DNA of 64,000 nt, taken from assembly GCA_946406115.1 (NCBI GenBank), contig OX291553.1, positions 5,523,001 to 5,587,000 on the forward strand, in the 5' to 3' direction. Shown here piece by piece: positions 32,846 to 44,540 of the stretch (position 1 is the stretch's first letter; each line of letters starts with the position of its first letter). This DNA is from Apoda limacodes (taxonomy: Eukaryota; Arthropoda; Insecta; Lepidoptera; Limacodidae). The translations under genes were made by a program, and so were the position numbers. Below the pieces are notes generated by a model. The model saw nothing but the letters and a program-made list of their open reading frames with translations, was not told the DNA's origin and did no database searches.

Positions 32846-33235
32846 ATCTGCTTGATAGCTATTTATTTTAACTAGCAGCTATTTAAACTTGTCACAAAAA
32901 ACCAGCCCTAGAGAATGTTACAAATAATGTATATTAGTCAGACGTGTACGTCAATAATAAAAAGGTAAGAAAGGCATATGACAATAGGATAAGTCGATAT
33001 TAAAATTAACTTACCCCTGACAAACTATACAAAAAATTATACTTCCTAAATGTTAAAACGTACATTAATCTAAAAAAAAAATTAACTGAATGGTGTCCCG
33101 TTTTAACGCACCTCTTAGCTCTAAGACTGCCCATGTACCTATACACCTGCTACATAAAACTGGCTATAAATCAGATCCATTGATAAGTACTCGTACAGTT
33201 CCATCTTTTTTTCTTCTATAACCTCGTTTTATATT
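32846..33235. other. AT-rich, nothing recognised
   Basis: No gene or repeat is supported in this stretch. Confidence 0.3.
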
Positions 33236-33463
33236 TCATTTAAAGCACGAATCTACAAATTCTTTATTATAAAAGCTAACATTGGTATCTTCAAAACCTA
33301 CAATAATTAGATCATTTGTATTCGTGCCGCGGATGAGCAACATAGCCAACGCGATGGAGCTGACATCTCGTGCACAATTAGCAGAGTTAATATTCACCAA
33401 CTGACGCTGACCAGTAATTGTCTCCGTTACGTATTTAGAGGAAGTAATTAGGAGCAGTTTCAA
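33236..33463 (-). repeat. Dispersed repeat family G with open 75-codon frame
   Basis: The minus strand encodes MKLLLITSSKYVTETITGQR, QLVNINSANCARDVSSIALA, then MLLIRGTNTNDLIIVGFEDT and NVSFYNKEFVDSCFK before a stop. The segment matches 6695-6810 on the plus strand at DNA level, and both translate to QRQxVNINSAN and NTN motifs in the same frame. This copy is open where the other is shifted. The protein family is unknown to me. It is more likely part of a mobile element frame than a host gene, because it recurs. Confidence 0.45.
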
Positions 33464-34269
33464 TTATTACTTAACTTGTAGGCAAAACATTAATGTGCTT
33501 TTTTTAATATTATGTAAGTTTTGAACGAGTGTTTTAGATTATAAAGAAGTAAACGTCGTTTGTTTGTTCCCACATAGGGAGAAATCTTTGCAGATACTGA
33601 AACGATTCTAAATAGTCTTTAACTTATATTATATTTTTTTTTATTTATATAAGTTTGTGGTTCGGAATTTCAATATTTGTTAGTCAAGTTGGGAGAAAAA
33701 TAAGCGAAGCAATTTGTATCTTGTACAACGTAGCGGGAAGTCCGTTTTCATGATATAACAACAACAAATCATGGTTTTTGTATAGATTAAGTATAAATCT
33801 TTACAAAAACCTTATTGGCGCCTTTGGGTACAGTATCCTGGAAACGCTTCGTAAAATTCAAAATAACATACCTATTTAATAAGCACGATACAGATATAAA
33901 CATACACTATTATCTTGGTATATAAGTAGTAGAAGCCGAGTGCTCATTTTTCCTCTACGTAAATAATTTATTTATATAGGTACGTGTTTATCGCTTATCT
34001 TGTTTGAAAAATAATATTTATACAAATTCATGTCTCCTTCCTGAGCGGTTGCTGACCGAAATCCCTTAATCCCAGTTGTCGTTAGTGATTGATGTCGCAT
34101 CTTACGTTCCAGGCCGCTTTCTGTCGTTACCCGTACATGCTGCTTGTCAATGAAGTAAACCTTCATTTACTAGAAAATATTAGACATTTTATTTTTCCTA
34201 GAGAAAAATAGAACTTGTTGATAAAATTCACTGTAAAAATTTACATAAATCAGTTTCGTTTTAATCGTT
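33464..34269. other. AT-rich, nothing recognised
   Basis: Short open frames here (for example 33972-34166 minus) have no recognisable product. I see no repeat copy. Confidence 0.3.
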
Positions 34270-34437
34270 TTTGTTTTGTTTTTATACCACTAAGGTGGCA
34301 AACAAGCCTACGGCCCGCCTGATGGTAAGCGGTCACCGTAGCCTATGGACGCTTGCAAACACCAAGGGCATCACTCGCGCGTTGCCGACCCTTCAGAAAT
34401 CTAATTACTTCTTTTTTGAAGAACCCCATACTGTAAC
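34270..34437 (-). mobile_element. Family A LINE 3' end fragment
   Basis: TTTTATACCACTAAGGTGGC at the left, then the family 3' UTR and ORF2 end up to CCCCATACTGTAA at 34437. It is one of the best preserved 3' ends but only about 165 bp long. The downstream 34438-34594 is unrelated. Confidence 0.8.
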
Positions 34438-34594
34438 TTTGCCCCAACGTTATGTATGCAACGTGAGAGAAACTCGTCACCCAATAGCAGTGGTCTATAG
34501 GAAACAATATGCGAAGTCAGAGGACGTTATGGGCGTGGTTAGTAATTGGTGGGTGTCCACCCCAGTGGTATATTTTTCTTACCTGCTCCGTGCT

Positions 34595-34790
34595 TCGTAG
34601 GGCACGTTAAGACGTTGGACCTGGCTGTAGTCATATGACAGTTAGGCAATTTATAGCGGCTTGAGAATACTAACAGTCGATTGTTCACTTCCTTGCCACA
34701 TCGTGTGCCAATTTACACTGGGCCAACGTGGTTGTAAGCTTCAGTTCCTGAGTGAGAGGCCTGAGGCCCTATAGTTGGGTAGGTAGGGTA
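34595..34790 (+). repeat. Dispersed repeat family F, copy 2
   Basis: CGTGCTTCGTAGGGCACGTT, TCATATGACAGTTAGGCAAT and CCAACGTGGTTGTAAGCTTC follow the order of a common lepidopteran short repeat. Partial match to 26235-26375. No coding sequence. Confidence 0.45.
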
Positions 34791-35864
34791 CTGTTATACA
34801 TTTATTTTCCAAAACACAGCATGCTTCTCTAAAATTCAATTTTCACAAGATCCTTACGTAATTGTCGACTTTGCATCACGTCACGTAACTATTCAACTAC
34901 GATAGAAACTCGTGCTAAGCCCTCCGTAGACAAATCCTACTAGAAATATTTCAACGCACCAATAAGTTCCTTTGAAAAGCGCTCGATTCAGTTTATAATT
35001 AGGTGGCTAATTTAATAATATAACTAAAATGGTGGTAACCATTAAGAAAGTTTTCTTGACTTAATTTAATTGATTGACATTTCAATTTACCTAAAATTTT
35101 GGGAGCGAAATTGGATTCAAGTATAAGTTGCAAAATTTATCATTGACTTTGTGTAGAATGACATAGTGACATAATCTTTATGCCTATTTTCATGTCAAGT
35201 TTTAAAAATGCCATGTTGAATAACAACTCGAAACTCATCAGGGCCTTTAGCCAAATAAGAAAAACAACGAATACGATAATAGAAACGTTAGTATCCGACC
35301 AAGTATGTAAGTTACACATTACTTGGCGAAGTTAAACATTAAAGATAACTTCTCAACTCGGTCGGGTATCAGCGTTTGTATGAACGCTATCGCTTTTTTG
35401 CGCTTTTAAAGCCCTGCGTCTGATAACTGTTTAAACACCATGTTGTAGCTAGACTGACCCGAGAATATTTAGAGAATGGAGTTGCGCTTGTCATTTCAGA
35501 CAAGCATCCCTGCTCGAGTTTGGTGTTGCCGGTGTTAACAGGGATGTTAACAGTAGAGTTTCCAAACACTATGCTTCGGTAGCAAGTTTATTTTTAGCAG
35601 GTAACGTTTTAACAAAAACATCCTGTCATTAATATCTTTTCTAAATTTGGGGATTGTGGGGGAAGGCATAATTGAGCCTTAATAAACCAAGCTTTAATTA
35701 AGACAAATTAATCATCATTCATTATGTATGACTTCTAAAAAAAAATTTCTTTTTTGTACCTTTTACTGACATGTTGTACATGAAAACCACCACCACAATA
35801 ATGCCGCAACTTTTTAACCGTAAACAAAAATAACCAACAGTGCCAACTGGTTCCAAAACTAAGT
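34791..35864. other. No gene supported
   Basis: AT-rich sequence with a few balanced-composition patches. No frame or repeat copy is convincing. Confidence 0.3.
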
Positions 35865-36045
35865 ATGGCTTGTACTATAAATACCCAACAACTGATACAA
35901 ATATTTATATTGTGAATAGAAAAATCTCAGCCTCAAAACAAACACAAATATTCATCAAATAAATGTTTGTCTTTTGCAGGGGTCGAACCCGCGCCCCTCG
36001 GTTCGGCAGGCTATTGCTACTACATATAAAGCCACGATATTATAA
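35865..36045 (-). mobile_element. tRNA-related SINE
   Basis: On the minus strand the head holds a B-box-like GGGTTCGACCCC (35979-35990) and a weak A-box region (GTGGCTTTATATGTAGTAGC near 36035). Then follow a body (ACAAACATTTATTTGATGAA) and a tail region (TTGTTGGGTATTTATAGTAC). This order of tRNA-like pol III promoter followed by an unrelated body is typical of SINEs. The tRNA half is too altered to be a functional tRNA: no acceptor stem pairs. Confidence 0.65.
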
Positions 36046-36330
36046 AAGCTCTCTAACTGGCACTAATTGAATATCGGACTAACAATTAGTCCTAAATCTA
36101 TTTAGGCAAGGATCAGCAAGAAAAGTTATAGTTTCCGATAACAAGACTTCACTGCAGAGGAGAAGAGAGAAGAGGCTTAGCCTGATTAGTATAGCCAGTG
36201 CACTGTAGTGTCACAATGTGTTGTGCTCAACACATATCTGAATACAAATATAGGGTTTTAAAATATATATAATGTGCCTATACCAAAAAGGGAGAGAGAA
36301 TTAAGGACATTGATTAAGAAAATAATCATA

Positions 36331-36468
36331 ATTCAAATTCAATATAATTTATTCAGTTTAGGCTACAATAATTGAGCACTTATGAATGTCACTACGACAT
36401 TGGTTCGTAAGTCTATAGGGCGGGAGACCTTGTACTGAGAAGAACCGGCAAGAAACTCAGCAAGGGCA
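36331..36468 (-). mobile_element. LINE-3'-end-derived short element, copy 2
   Basis: About 138 bp, near-identical to 19011-19155, with the same 5' base (TGCCCTTGCTGAG on the minus strand) and a shorter AATTTG-type tail. Flanks are unrelated to those of copy 1. Confidence 0.7.
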
Positions 36469-36765
36469 TTTCTTTTCTCCCTTTCTCTTACAGCGTCCAA
36501 TTAAAATATTGGAAAATGCCCTCCCTATCATAAAAGGACACTTTTCATTACAAACATAAAAAACATGAAATATAAAGCACAAGCACAACATAAAAAAGTA
36601 TCTAATATAAAAAAAGACAGTTTATGTAATCATCACTAAGAAATAATCATATAAGATAATTTATCGCCCCACAAAACTTTTAAAAATAATTGATCAAATA
36701 CCTACTTGCTAATTTTTTACTATGGCATGACACTTCTGTGATTGTTATTTTTTTCTGTTTCACAG

Positions 36766-36901
36766 GGTACTTCAATGGGAATCGTTTTCAAGTCAAATAC
36801 TGATAACAATGCCGCGTACATAGGTATTAAATGGTACACAATATCTCCACACGATGCAATAGAAATGTTAGATAATGGATTTCAAAACTATTACCATTGG
36901 C
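36766..36901 (+). other. Possible orphan exon
   Basis: A strong acceptor-like tract (TTTTTTTCTGTTTCACAG) ends at 36765. An open frame follows: GTSMGIVFKSNTDNNAAYIG, then IKWYTISPHDAIEMLDNGFQ and NYYHW. At 36902 GTAAGA could be a donor; without splicing the frame stops at 36916. I recognise no domain. It may belong to a host gene crossing the window, to the adjacent Harbinger-like element, or be chance. Confidence 0.3.
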
Positions 36902-36904
36902 GTA

Positions 36905-37450
36905 AGACAATCGCTTAGTGCCCAAACAGACGCAAAGCGGGTGCGTGTGCGGGGACGGGTGGGGGCGCGCGGGTCTTGGAACTATTTCGGCCACACCGTC
37001 AGCGCTCGAGTCATTGGCGACTCAGAAGTAATAAAACATTTTATTAATGGTAAATTCATACCTTCAATAGAAAATGAGTTATGTGAAATCTGGAATACAT
37101 AATATGAACAATTCAACACGATTTATGCTGATTTATGGTTGCATCCTGACAAATTTAAAAATATACAAGAATGTCTAAGTACTTTTGATAACATTTTAAA
37201 TAAAATAAGCAAAAGATTATGATATCAATTCCTCCGTATTTATTTCCATTTTTAAGGCGTCTAAAATGAAAATGGTTTATCTCACCTGCTAGTAACGAGT
37301 GACTAAACAGTCAGCACGCACCGTCCGGTGTGGCCGATACAGGCGGATTGTACGGGAGAAAACTTGTCGCGTGAATGAAGCCACTCGCCACACTCACCCG
37401 CGTCCGCGCCCGAGCCCGCGACTGTAACAGCTAGGCGCGTCACAATCGGT
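36905..37450 (+). mobile_element. PIF/Harbinger-like element fragment with GC-rich inverted ends
   Basis: CGGCCACACCG at 36988 is mirrored by CGGTGTGGCCG at 37329. Around each lies a GC-rich G/C-skewed block (GTGCGGGGACGGGTGGGGGC near 36946 and CACCCGCGTCCGCGCCCGAG near 37396) in inverted arrangement. The Harbinger-like coding piece lies between them. The class is inferred from that piece; target duplications were not found. Confidence 0.45.
37025..37219 (+). pseudogene. PIF/Harbinger-like transposase N-terminal fragment
   Basis: Reading through one TAA at 37100, the frame gives EVIKHFINGKFIPSIENELC, then FNTIYADLWLHPDKFKNIQE and CLSTFDNILNKISKRL before a TGA. In PIF/Harbinger transposases the DDE domain is preceded by a helical segment of the form 'F..L..ELR..PDKF..YFRMS..TFD.LL.KI...I', and the second part fits this. 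The catalytic domain is missing. The upstream 36875-37000 part of the frame is arginine-rich from GC-rich DNA and may not be coding. It is a fragment with no expected activity. Confidence 0.45.
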
Positions 37451-37499
37451 GTGTTTTTTCAAGATTTTAATCCCCAGAAGGGATAGCTAGTGGCGGAAT

Positions 37500-38660
37500 A
37501 TACACCCACATCACAATGTAGGGGGACCCAGAGATGGCAGTAGGACTCCATATGTACCTGGACTTTATACTTGTTATATTTACAATTTACATTACTTGTT
37601 TGATTGTGATTTGTGATTGTTTGAAATTTTTGTTTGTTTGTTGTAACTAAAAAGTTGCTTACTAACTTATTTTTTTATTACCTAATAAGTGTTTCGGTAC
37701 ATATTGTATACTCTTTAGCTAATTATCAAAGTATTGTATTATAACTTTAAATGGAACTCCTTGCCAGCTCTGTTTGGCAGAAATTAACATTGTATTGACG
37801 ATTCAAAAGTGTTCTTAGGAACCTATTTGAATAAAGTTTGATTTTATTTGCACGAACTTTGCCTTGAGGTGAACTACTGCTTTGCTCTGTTGAGTACTCT
37901 AAGTTTTTGGACACCAGCTTCACCGTGTCTTACAAATTGTCTCGGAACTAAACATCGCTGGAGAGGTCAACACCAAGGATCCTTATGCTTTTGAGATAGT
38001 ATGATGTGTGTTGCAGAAACAAGGACTTCAGTGAATCGGGTTGGTTTTCTAAGCGGTGAAACCTTTATTGAGTTGAATTGGACCAAGTGTTTCCATCCTC
38101 AGTCGTAGATCTTGGACAGACAGTATTCCCGACTTTCGATACAATTTCTCCCTGTTTACCCCACAACGGAGCGTAGGATGTTTGGACGGCTTTGTAATAC
38201 GCGTCTCCAGTACTGTCGTCTGCATACGAATGTATGTTATTGATGGACAACACGTCATTGGTATGCCATAAAAACAGTGTGGAAGACAGCACAAAGCCAT
38301 GTGCGATGCCAGCATTATTTTTCATACTATCAGAGCAACTACCGTCAACTACGTACGGCTCGTATGCGTCTGCCGGACAAAAAGCTAGCCACCCATTTGC
38401 ACATGACAGAAGACCCCGGTGCCAGACCCGATCGAATGCCTTCGCTCTGTCTAGGCTACATGCCAATGCCTCTCCCTGACACTTGATGGCTAGTGACCAT
38501 CGGTGTGTGCGATACACTACTAGGTCACCGGTCGAACGACCGTGGCGAAAGCCATATTGACAGTCGCTGACCAGATTGTGTTTTTTAGGTATTTCGGAAG
38601 CTATATGTTGACCACATGCTCCATCACCCTGGAGAGGAGAGAGCTTAGCGATTGGCTAAA
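37500..38660 (-). pseudogene. Family A LINE, degenerate middle part of ORF2
   Basis: The minus strand from 38660 reads SKVMEHVVNI-like and GDLVVYRTHRWSLAIKCQGE, then ALACSLDRAKAFDRVWHRGL (palm motif A), VVDGSCSDSMKNNAGIAHGF (decayed GVPQGS region), LSSTLFLWHTND and IHSYADDSTGDA (palm motif C with YADD kept). After a 150-codon open stretch (38065-38517) many frameshifts follow. The end near 37500-37560 matches the C-terminal region at 9340-9390 (CAGAGATGGCAG). A different LINE end (37562-37850) is inserted into it. This region covers what the copy at 19555 has lost. Confidence 0.75.
37562..37850 (+). mobile_element. CR1-type LINE 3' end nested in family A
   Basis: CTTGCCAGCTCTGTTTGGCA near 37760, TTGACGATTCAAAAGTG near 37795 and CCTATTTGAATAAAGTTTGA parallel the 3' UTR of the LINE at 1005-3060. 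The stem TGCCA...TGGCA keeps the hairpin. The tail is TTTGATTTTATTTG. Plus orientation, inserted in a minus-strand family A copy. The 5' limit is approximate. Confidence 0.6.
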
Positions 38661-41486
38661 TTTTAAATTACCAAATATATAAATTTACTGTCATCTTATT
38701 ATTATTTTTCCATTTTCACTTTCTGTACATACGTCTCTTAAATAATTATAGAATAATAATATATTTTTAAATATTCTAGATATTAATATATTATTAAGGC
38801 ACCATAGTTCACGTTAATTGCAACAGCATAAAACTATGTCACCTAAATAACACTAATTTTACTCCGAGCCCTCTGCCGCTGCGCGCAACAAAATTCAATT
38901 AGCGTTGTAGAGATTGTGTCTTGTTTGTGGTTTATTCTCACAAATTGTATTTATTTATTTTGCATTGAAAATTAATGTTTGAATAATAAAAAAATTTATT
39001 AAGCTCTCCCACAGTGCAATGTTTTATAATTAATGTACATACTGTGGGTTACACAAGCTCAAACTAGATATAACCTGTATATGGGTCTTCTGGCTTCCCC
39101 TCATGGACATAAAATAGATTATTAAATTTAGAAGTAGCTTAGGCTAGGCTTAAAAATAACTTAAAGTAATAGTAAGCAAGTAAAAGTAATTAAGTTTAAC
39201 TGTTGAATAGATAAAGTAATAGTAACAGTTTATCACATACATACTTGTAGATTTTACTACACTATTCGTATCTTTTGAATACCAATCTTATTATTGACTA
39301 TAAACATTTTTTTCAGTCTCCCTCATGTGATAAATCAATACTAAAAAAAAATTTTTATTTGTATTTACATAACTTCTTATATTCAAGAAATACCAATTGT
39401 GCTAATTTTGTTTTTTGTAGTTTTATTTGGTACACCTTTACAATGTAATTGACTATTTAACTTACCAGATATATAAGTAAAAACGAAGAAAGAAATAGGA
39501 TACATCTAATCTCGACTTACAGTTTTTATTCATCCACGACCTTATTCCTTTAGATAAAAACGCAGCAACCAGACAGCCACGGAGTAACTTGGTTTTTGAG
39601 AACCTGAAAGGACAACAAATATTGTAGAATATTTTTTCTTAGTAATTAACGGCGACGATTAAATTTGGCGCAGGCAGGGTTGCGGGCTAAAGTTAGTTCT
39701 AATAACAACTTTTTCTGATCAATATTTAGTCAAATAAATTTGTTACAATACGTTGCGTGTGACACGCATCAACTTTTCCTAAAACCGAATATCCAGTCAT
39801 AAACTGAACAGTGAAACACGACAATAAAGTAAAACACGTTTCATTATCTTCCAACACACGAAATTCACAGCAGTATTCAAGAAAAAATATTGTTTTGTTT
39901 GATGGTCTACATAATGAAAATTATATTTTTAATGAATTTTGACTTATTTTTCTTAAATTTTTACAACTTTTTTACATCCATCTCTAAAGCCAATTTTAAT
40001 AACTTTTCCGCATCAGATCATGCTGGAACTGTATCTGCACTTAGAGTTCACGTGACAAACAATATAAATAATGGTATTTGTCTGTCTGTCTGTTTGTCTC
40101 CTTCAAATCTTTAAAGTCAATTTATACTTGCTTTTAAGGTACGACTAACTAAGGTTAGCATAAACATGTGATATTTTCTTATTTAGACGAACACGTTTTC
40201 TTATTTAGACAAAACTGTGGGCAAAACAAGTTAATTACACAGTTTGTTTATTTTGTTACCTTTTTGTATTGTTTTCATATGATTATACAAATAACAGAAT
40301 ACGGAGAAAATATAATGTACTACTAAAAGGAATAGTGTATTTATTTCCTGGCTGTAATTAGTAAGGGACTGTAATATAACCCACATAACACTCACTTTTC
40401 AAATATGGTTCCTTGTGGGATATGTAGATAATAACATAGCATTTGATGTAGGTAATTACAATAAATGTCTTAGCCATGTGGAATATGTGATAACGAAGTA
40501 ATTAACTGTCGCTTAATTGGTGGAACAGGTGTGAGCGTTAGATAAGGTATCTCAATGCTAACAACGGTAATATATATAACTCAAAGACATGTTAGTACTC
40601 GTTCAGATTTAATGACTTTACTTACAAAATTGGTCGACTGCCAATGACTTTTCGGTCGAGTATAATTAAAGTTGAGTTAAATGCGACAGCAAAAATGAAA
40701 GTGAGTTGGTAATCTGTTCACCTAGCTCGATATATAGTTATGTAATTAGCTGTTTACTACGCTTTGTTTCTATTTCCTATATAATTTGACAGCTTTTTTG
40801 TGATGATATAAAAATATAAGTCTTAGAAATTTGAAAATAATTATTTTTTTCTAATAGACTTACTCAATATTCAAGTTGTTTAAACATAAAGGAATTGATA
40901 ATTTAAATGTATTTATTTCATGTATCCAAAAATGTACATATAATAATATATATTATAACAACTAGAACTTTTACAAAGATTATGTAATCTATGTTTTACT
41001 ATCTAAATCATGCGAACGATTATTGCAATAACTTTTCTGTTATAATATTTATTTTTTCAATTTTGTCTTAAAGTTTTTATTTTATCTTAAATAAATTCAA
41101 ATTGATAGGTATAAAACATTGGAATATTTAATTAGGAAACTTAAATCGAGTTCAGAGGAATAACGGGAAATTTGGAACATTTATATTGGCGTGAAAATTA
41201 ATTGAGAAATTGGAATTTCTGTCCAAACTTTCTATAATTTTGTATAATATTTTAATTATAAGTTAATGATAGTCTTATTTATTTGCTTACGCCAATTTAG
41301 GATTTCTTGGCGTTCGTTTAATTTGAAAGCTGCTGAAAATAATTAAGTTTTCGCAACAGTCTTCTCTCTCATTTTGTACACAGACAGAATTAGCTTAAAT
41401 CAGAGATGATTGATTGCAGCTTTGAGTTTTTAAAGAACCCATTTCTGTTATCTTATCTAAATGTGATTTTAAATTTATAATTATAA
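38661..41486. other. Long AT-rich stretch without gene
   Basis: Almost entirely AT-rich. A short TCTG microsatellite (TCTGTCTGTCTGTTTGTC at 40080) overlaps a 74-codon frame of no recognisable product. No repeat family of this window is present. Confidence 0.35.
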
Positions 41487-41785
41487 AAAACGGCCAAGTG
41501 CGAGTCGGACTCGCGCACGAAGGGTTTCTTACCATTATCTATAAAACGGCAAAAAAAATCACGTTTGTTGTATGGGAGCCCCCCTTGAATATTTGTTTAA
41601 TTCTGTTTTTTAGTATTTATTATTATAGCGGCAATAGAAATACATCTTCTGTGAAAATTTCAGCTGTCTAACTTTCACGGTTCATGAAATACAGCCTAGT
41701 GACGGACGGACGGACGGACGAACAGCGGATTATTAGTAATAGGGTCCTGTTTTTTATCCATTGGCTACGGAAACCTAAAAAGGAC
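41487..41785 (-). repeat. Dispersed repeat family C, compact copy
   Basis: The sequence opens CGGCCAAGTGCGAGTCGGAC, contains ATCACGTTTGTTGTATGGGA and ACGGACGGACGGACGGAC, and ends GGCTACGGAAACC. It is the reverse orientation of the copies at 32303 and 48585. It lacks their middle segment, so it may be closer to the basic unit. Confidence 0.75.
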
Positions 41786-41808
41786 AACTAACCAAAGTGA
41801 AATTAAGA

Positions 41809-41972
41809 TTAAAACGCAGGTCACATTAGGAGCGAACCAAAATGAATTCACTTAACTCATGTCGCTTTCGTTCTATAGTTTGCGGTGTGAACCGAAGTAA
41901 AAAATCTGCGGTAGCTACATAAATCGAACTTAGTTTCGTATTGATTCGCTCCCAATGTTGCTTGTGTTTTAA
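41809..41972. mobile_element. TTAA-flanked MITE (piggyBac-like)
   Basis: TTAA lies at 41809-41812 and 41969-41972. Directly inside are 26-bp inverted ends, AACGCAGGTCACATTAGGAG... and the reverse complement AACACAAGCAACATTGGGAG..., with six mismatches. The interior of about 100 bp has no frame. piggyBac-type transposons duplicate TTAA, hence the class suggestion. Confidence 0.6.
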
Positions 41973-44324
41973 TTACAACATATTTCATGTTTATCGAAGT
42001 CGACTTAATTAATTTAATGCTATACATAAATTTTCAACGTAATTTATTGTATTCTTACGAGTTTAAACATTAAAGAAATTACTCAATGATATGTTCTGGC
42101 TTTAACAACTTAAAACTTACTCACAATACCTTTTAGGGGTATTTAACTATAGTATTTTTGAACATTATAGTGTACGGATAAAATATGATCTTATAGCTGT
42201 ACACAGAAGATCATTTTGCATTTTCAAACCTCCATAAGGTGATGTAAGTATAAAGTTAGTATAAAGTATTATTTGGTGTGATTTCAGTACTTAATATAAC
42301 GGACTTTGGAGTCAGATCCCAGATAATGCTTTAATGCTCTTACGCCTGCAGCGGCTCTGTCGATTCCAGTGCAATATATCGTGTTAAACGATCTCTATAT
42401 TAGCATGGAAAATTTATTGAACATTGCATTCAATTAAAGTCGGATAAGTTATCAATAATGGAGAACCCTGTAGCTTAGTAACATTTGTCTATTAAAAATG
42501 ACATAATGGTTGACCATGTTTTATATCTTAAAAATATGAAATTAACATATTACTGCAAATAGCTTAGAGTTAGGGAATTGTAAAAAGAATTGAAGAACAA
42601 ATAAAGTATTATGCTTCGTCATCTTAGTACAAAATGACTGACTGACTCAGACACGGGTGGAGTGAAGGAAATGGGCAAGTATATTAAATAAATAAAAACA
42701 CTTCTAAAGGGGTTAAAATTGAAAGTCAAATCATAAATAAGCCATCCTAACAAATGATGTGGCGTCGAGGGTCGCTTGTTACTGTCCGACACTTATTGTG
42801 ACCTCACCACTGTATACGTGATTATGTCACTTACTTAATCTCGGAGCTTTACAAAATATTTAAAGCGAAGTCGAAAGAAAGATATGTGTGTTGCGTATAT
42901 CAAATAAATATGTCAGGTAATAAACTATAACGCACGCGGTAGCGTGTCAAGCCAAGTTCAAGTAACAGAACTGGCGAGCAGCACCGTGTGTAATATTACA
43001 CGAACCATTTGGAGCCACTTTTGACTCCCTCATAACTCAAAAACTATTTCACATAGATGTGTCAAATTTTGCTCATATATTGAGACTTGCGAGATACATA
43101 CATACGTGCTCCAAATGTCATAAGCACATCACAAACGGTTATTTAGATATTGACGTTCAAAAATAGTCATTTTTATCACTGACTGACCTATAGATCAAAA
43201 CTATAACCCAGTTCCAGATGACCTAGAAAGTTCAAATTTGGCATGCAGATAGGTAATTAGGTGAATACAAAGGAATAAATCAGAAACTGGTAATTTTTTA
43301 TCATTTTATTATAATTTTTCACATAACCTTTAAGCGGGCGCGCGGTCATTTGTAACGGCAGCGGTCGCGCGTAACCTTAATGGCCGTCAAGGTTTTTAAG
43401 AATTAAAAAGCCAAATTATTAAATTATTTGAATAAAAATGAACTTAAACATATTCCCTTTATATATAATAAAAAAAATATTTGGCAGAAAACCTACAAAA
43501 AAATATATTAAAGCACTTTTACGAAGCGAATCTTCAACGACGTCATGCGCGCATTTACTTTGCAAAACCTACGCAGCATGCACAACAAAAGATATAATTT
43601 AGATTAAGCAATGCGCACAGAAAAGAAGAATCTATTGTTTTGAGTTCACAATGAACCTATGAGAGGCTACTAATATTGGCAAACATGAGTAATGATAATA
43701 TTCGAATTTATAACCGAAAATAGGGTTTCGATTCGACGCCGCGCGACCGCTTGAAGGTTTGATTTTTTAAAAACACTTTATAAAAACTGAAATGTAAGAA
43801 TCAGCGATCAAAACTTATGACAGCCGGTCTTTATGTGGATTTTAAGGTATTCGAGTGAATATATAACGAGTTGAATACCACCCTTAATTTGTTTTTCATC
43901 CAAATATTTACGTTTTAGTACTTATAACTAAGAGTATAGTCGACTTTCGTATTTATTACGTTACAGACTGGGATTTAGAATTAATTATTGTTTCAATATT
44001 TAGCGCACATCAATAGTGTTATATCATTACTTATAAATAATTAAATAATAACTTGCGAAGGCTATAATATAATTCGTATATAAGAAACTAGCCAAGTCAG
44101 ACCTTAGGCTACAATATATTATCCTAAGTTATAAGAAGAAATGATATTTTATGTTGTTCTAAATAAATTTCAGGACTGACCATTGAACTTGGCACCCTTT
44201 ACATCTCACTTCTTTTGTTATTGAAGTCAACATCCAAGGCATATATCATAATATTGAACTTGGCTCTCATTTCACATTTATGTTTTTGATAATATCTTAC
44301 AGTTTAAAGAATATCCACTCCCTG
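41973..44324. other. No gene; balanced-composition repeat-like block 42940-43400
   Basis: About 42940-43400 (AACTCAAAAACTATTTCACA, GGGCGCGCGGTCATTTGTAA) has a composition and wording I associate with lepidopteran dispersed elements, but there is only one copy here and no coding frame. The rest is AT-rich. Confidence 0.3.
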
Positions 44325-44540
44325 AAATCTAAATGGTCACGTTTAGAGATGCTCACTAGATCAAACTCTTAGGCTGCGGAATGAGCTATTCGCTGGCTAG
44401 AGTTTCGTAGGACTACAGTACCTACGGAGATTTCAAAAAAAAAGTTATTGGATATTTAAAAGATCTTTGTACAAGTATTTCAAGCGTCCATAAGCTACAG
44501 GGACCACTTAAAATTACGCGAGCCGTATGATTGTTTCCCT
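44325..44540 (+). mobile_element. Family A LINE 3' end, strongly diverged
   Basis: TGCGGAATGAGCTATTCGCT, GGACTACAGTACCTACGG, AAAAAGTTATTGGATATTTA and AAGCGTCCATAAGCTACAGG follow the order of the family A ORF2 end and 3' UTR. No poly(A) remains. Many substitutions mark it as one of the oldest copies. Confidence 0.7.

Noticed and set aside
35975..36045. A functional tRNA gene (GGGTTCGACCCC)
   Set aside because: No acceptor stem pairing or standard anticodon arm; the B box belongs to a SINE-like sequence.
40078..40115. TCTG microsatellite as part of a coding frame
   Set aside because: Simple sequence repeat only; the surrounding 74-codon frame lacks any supporting feature.
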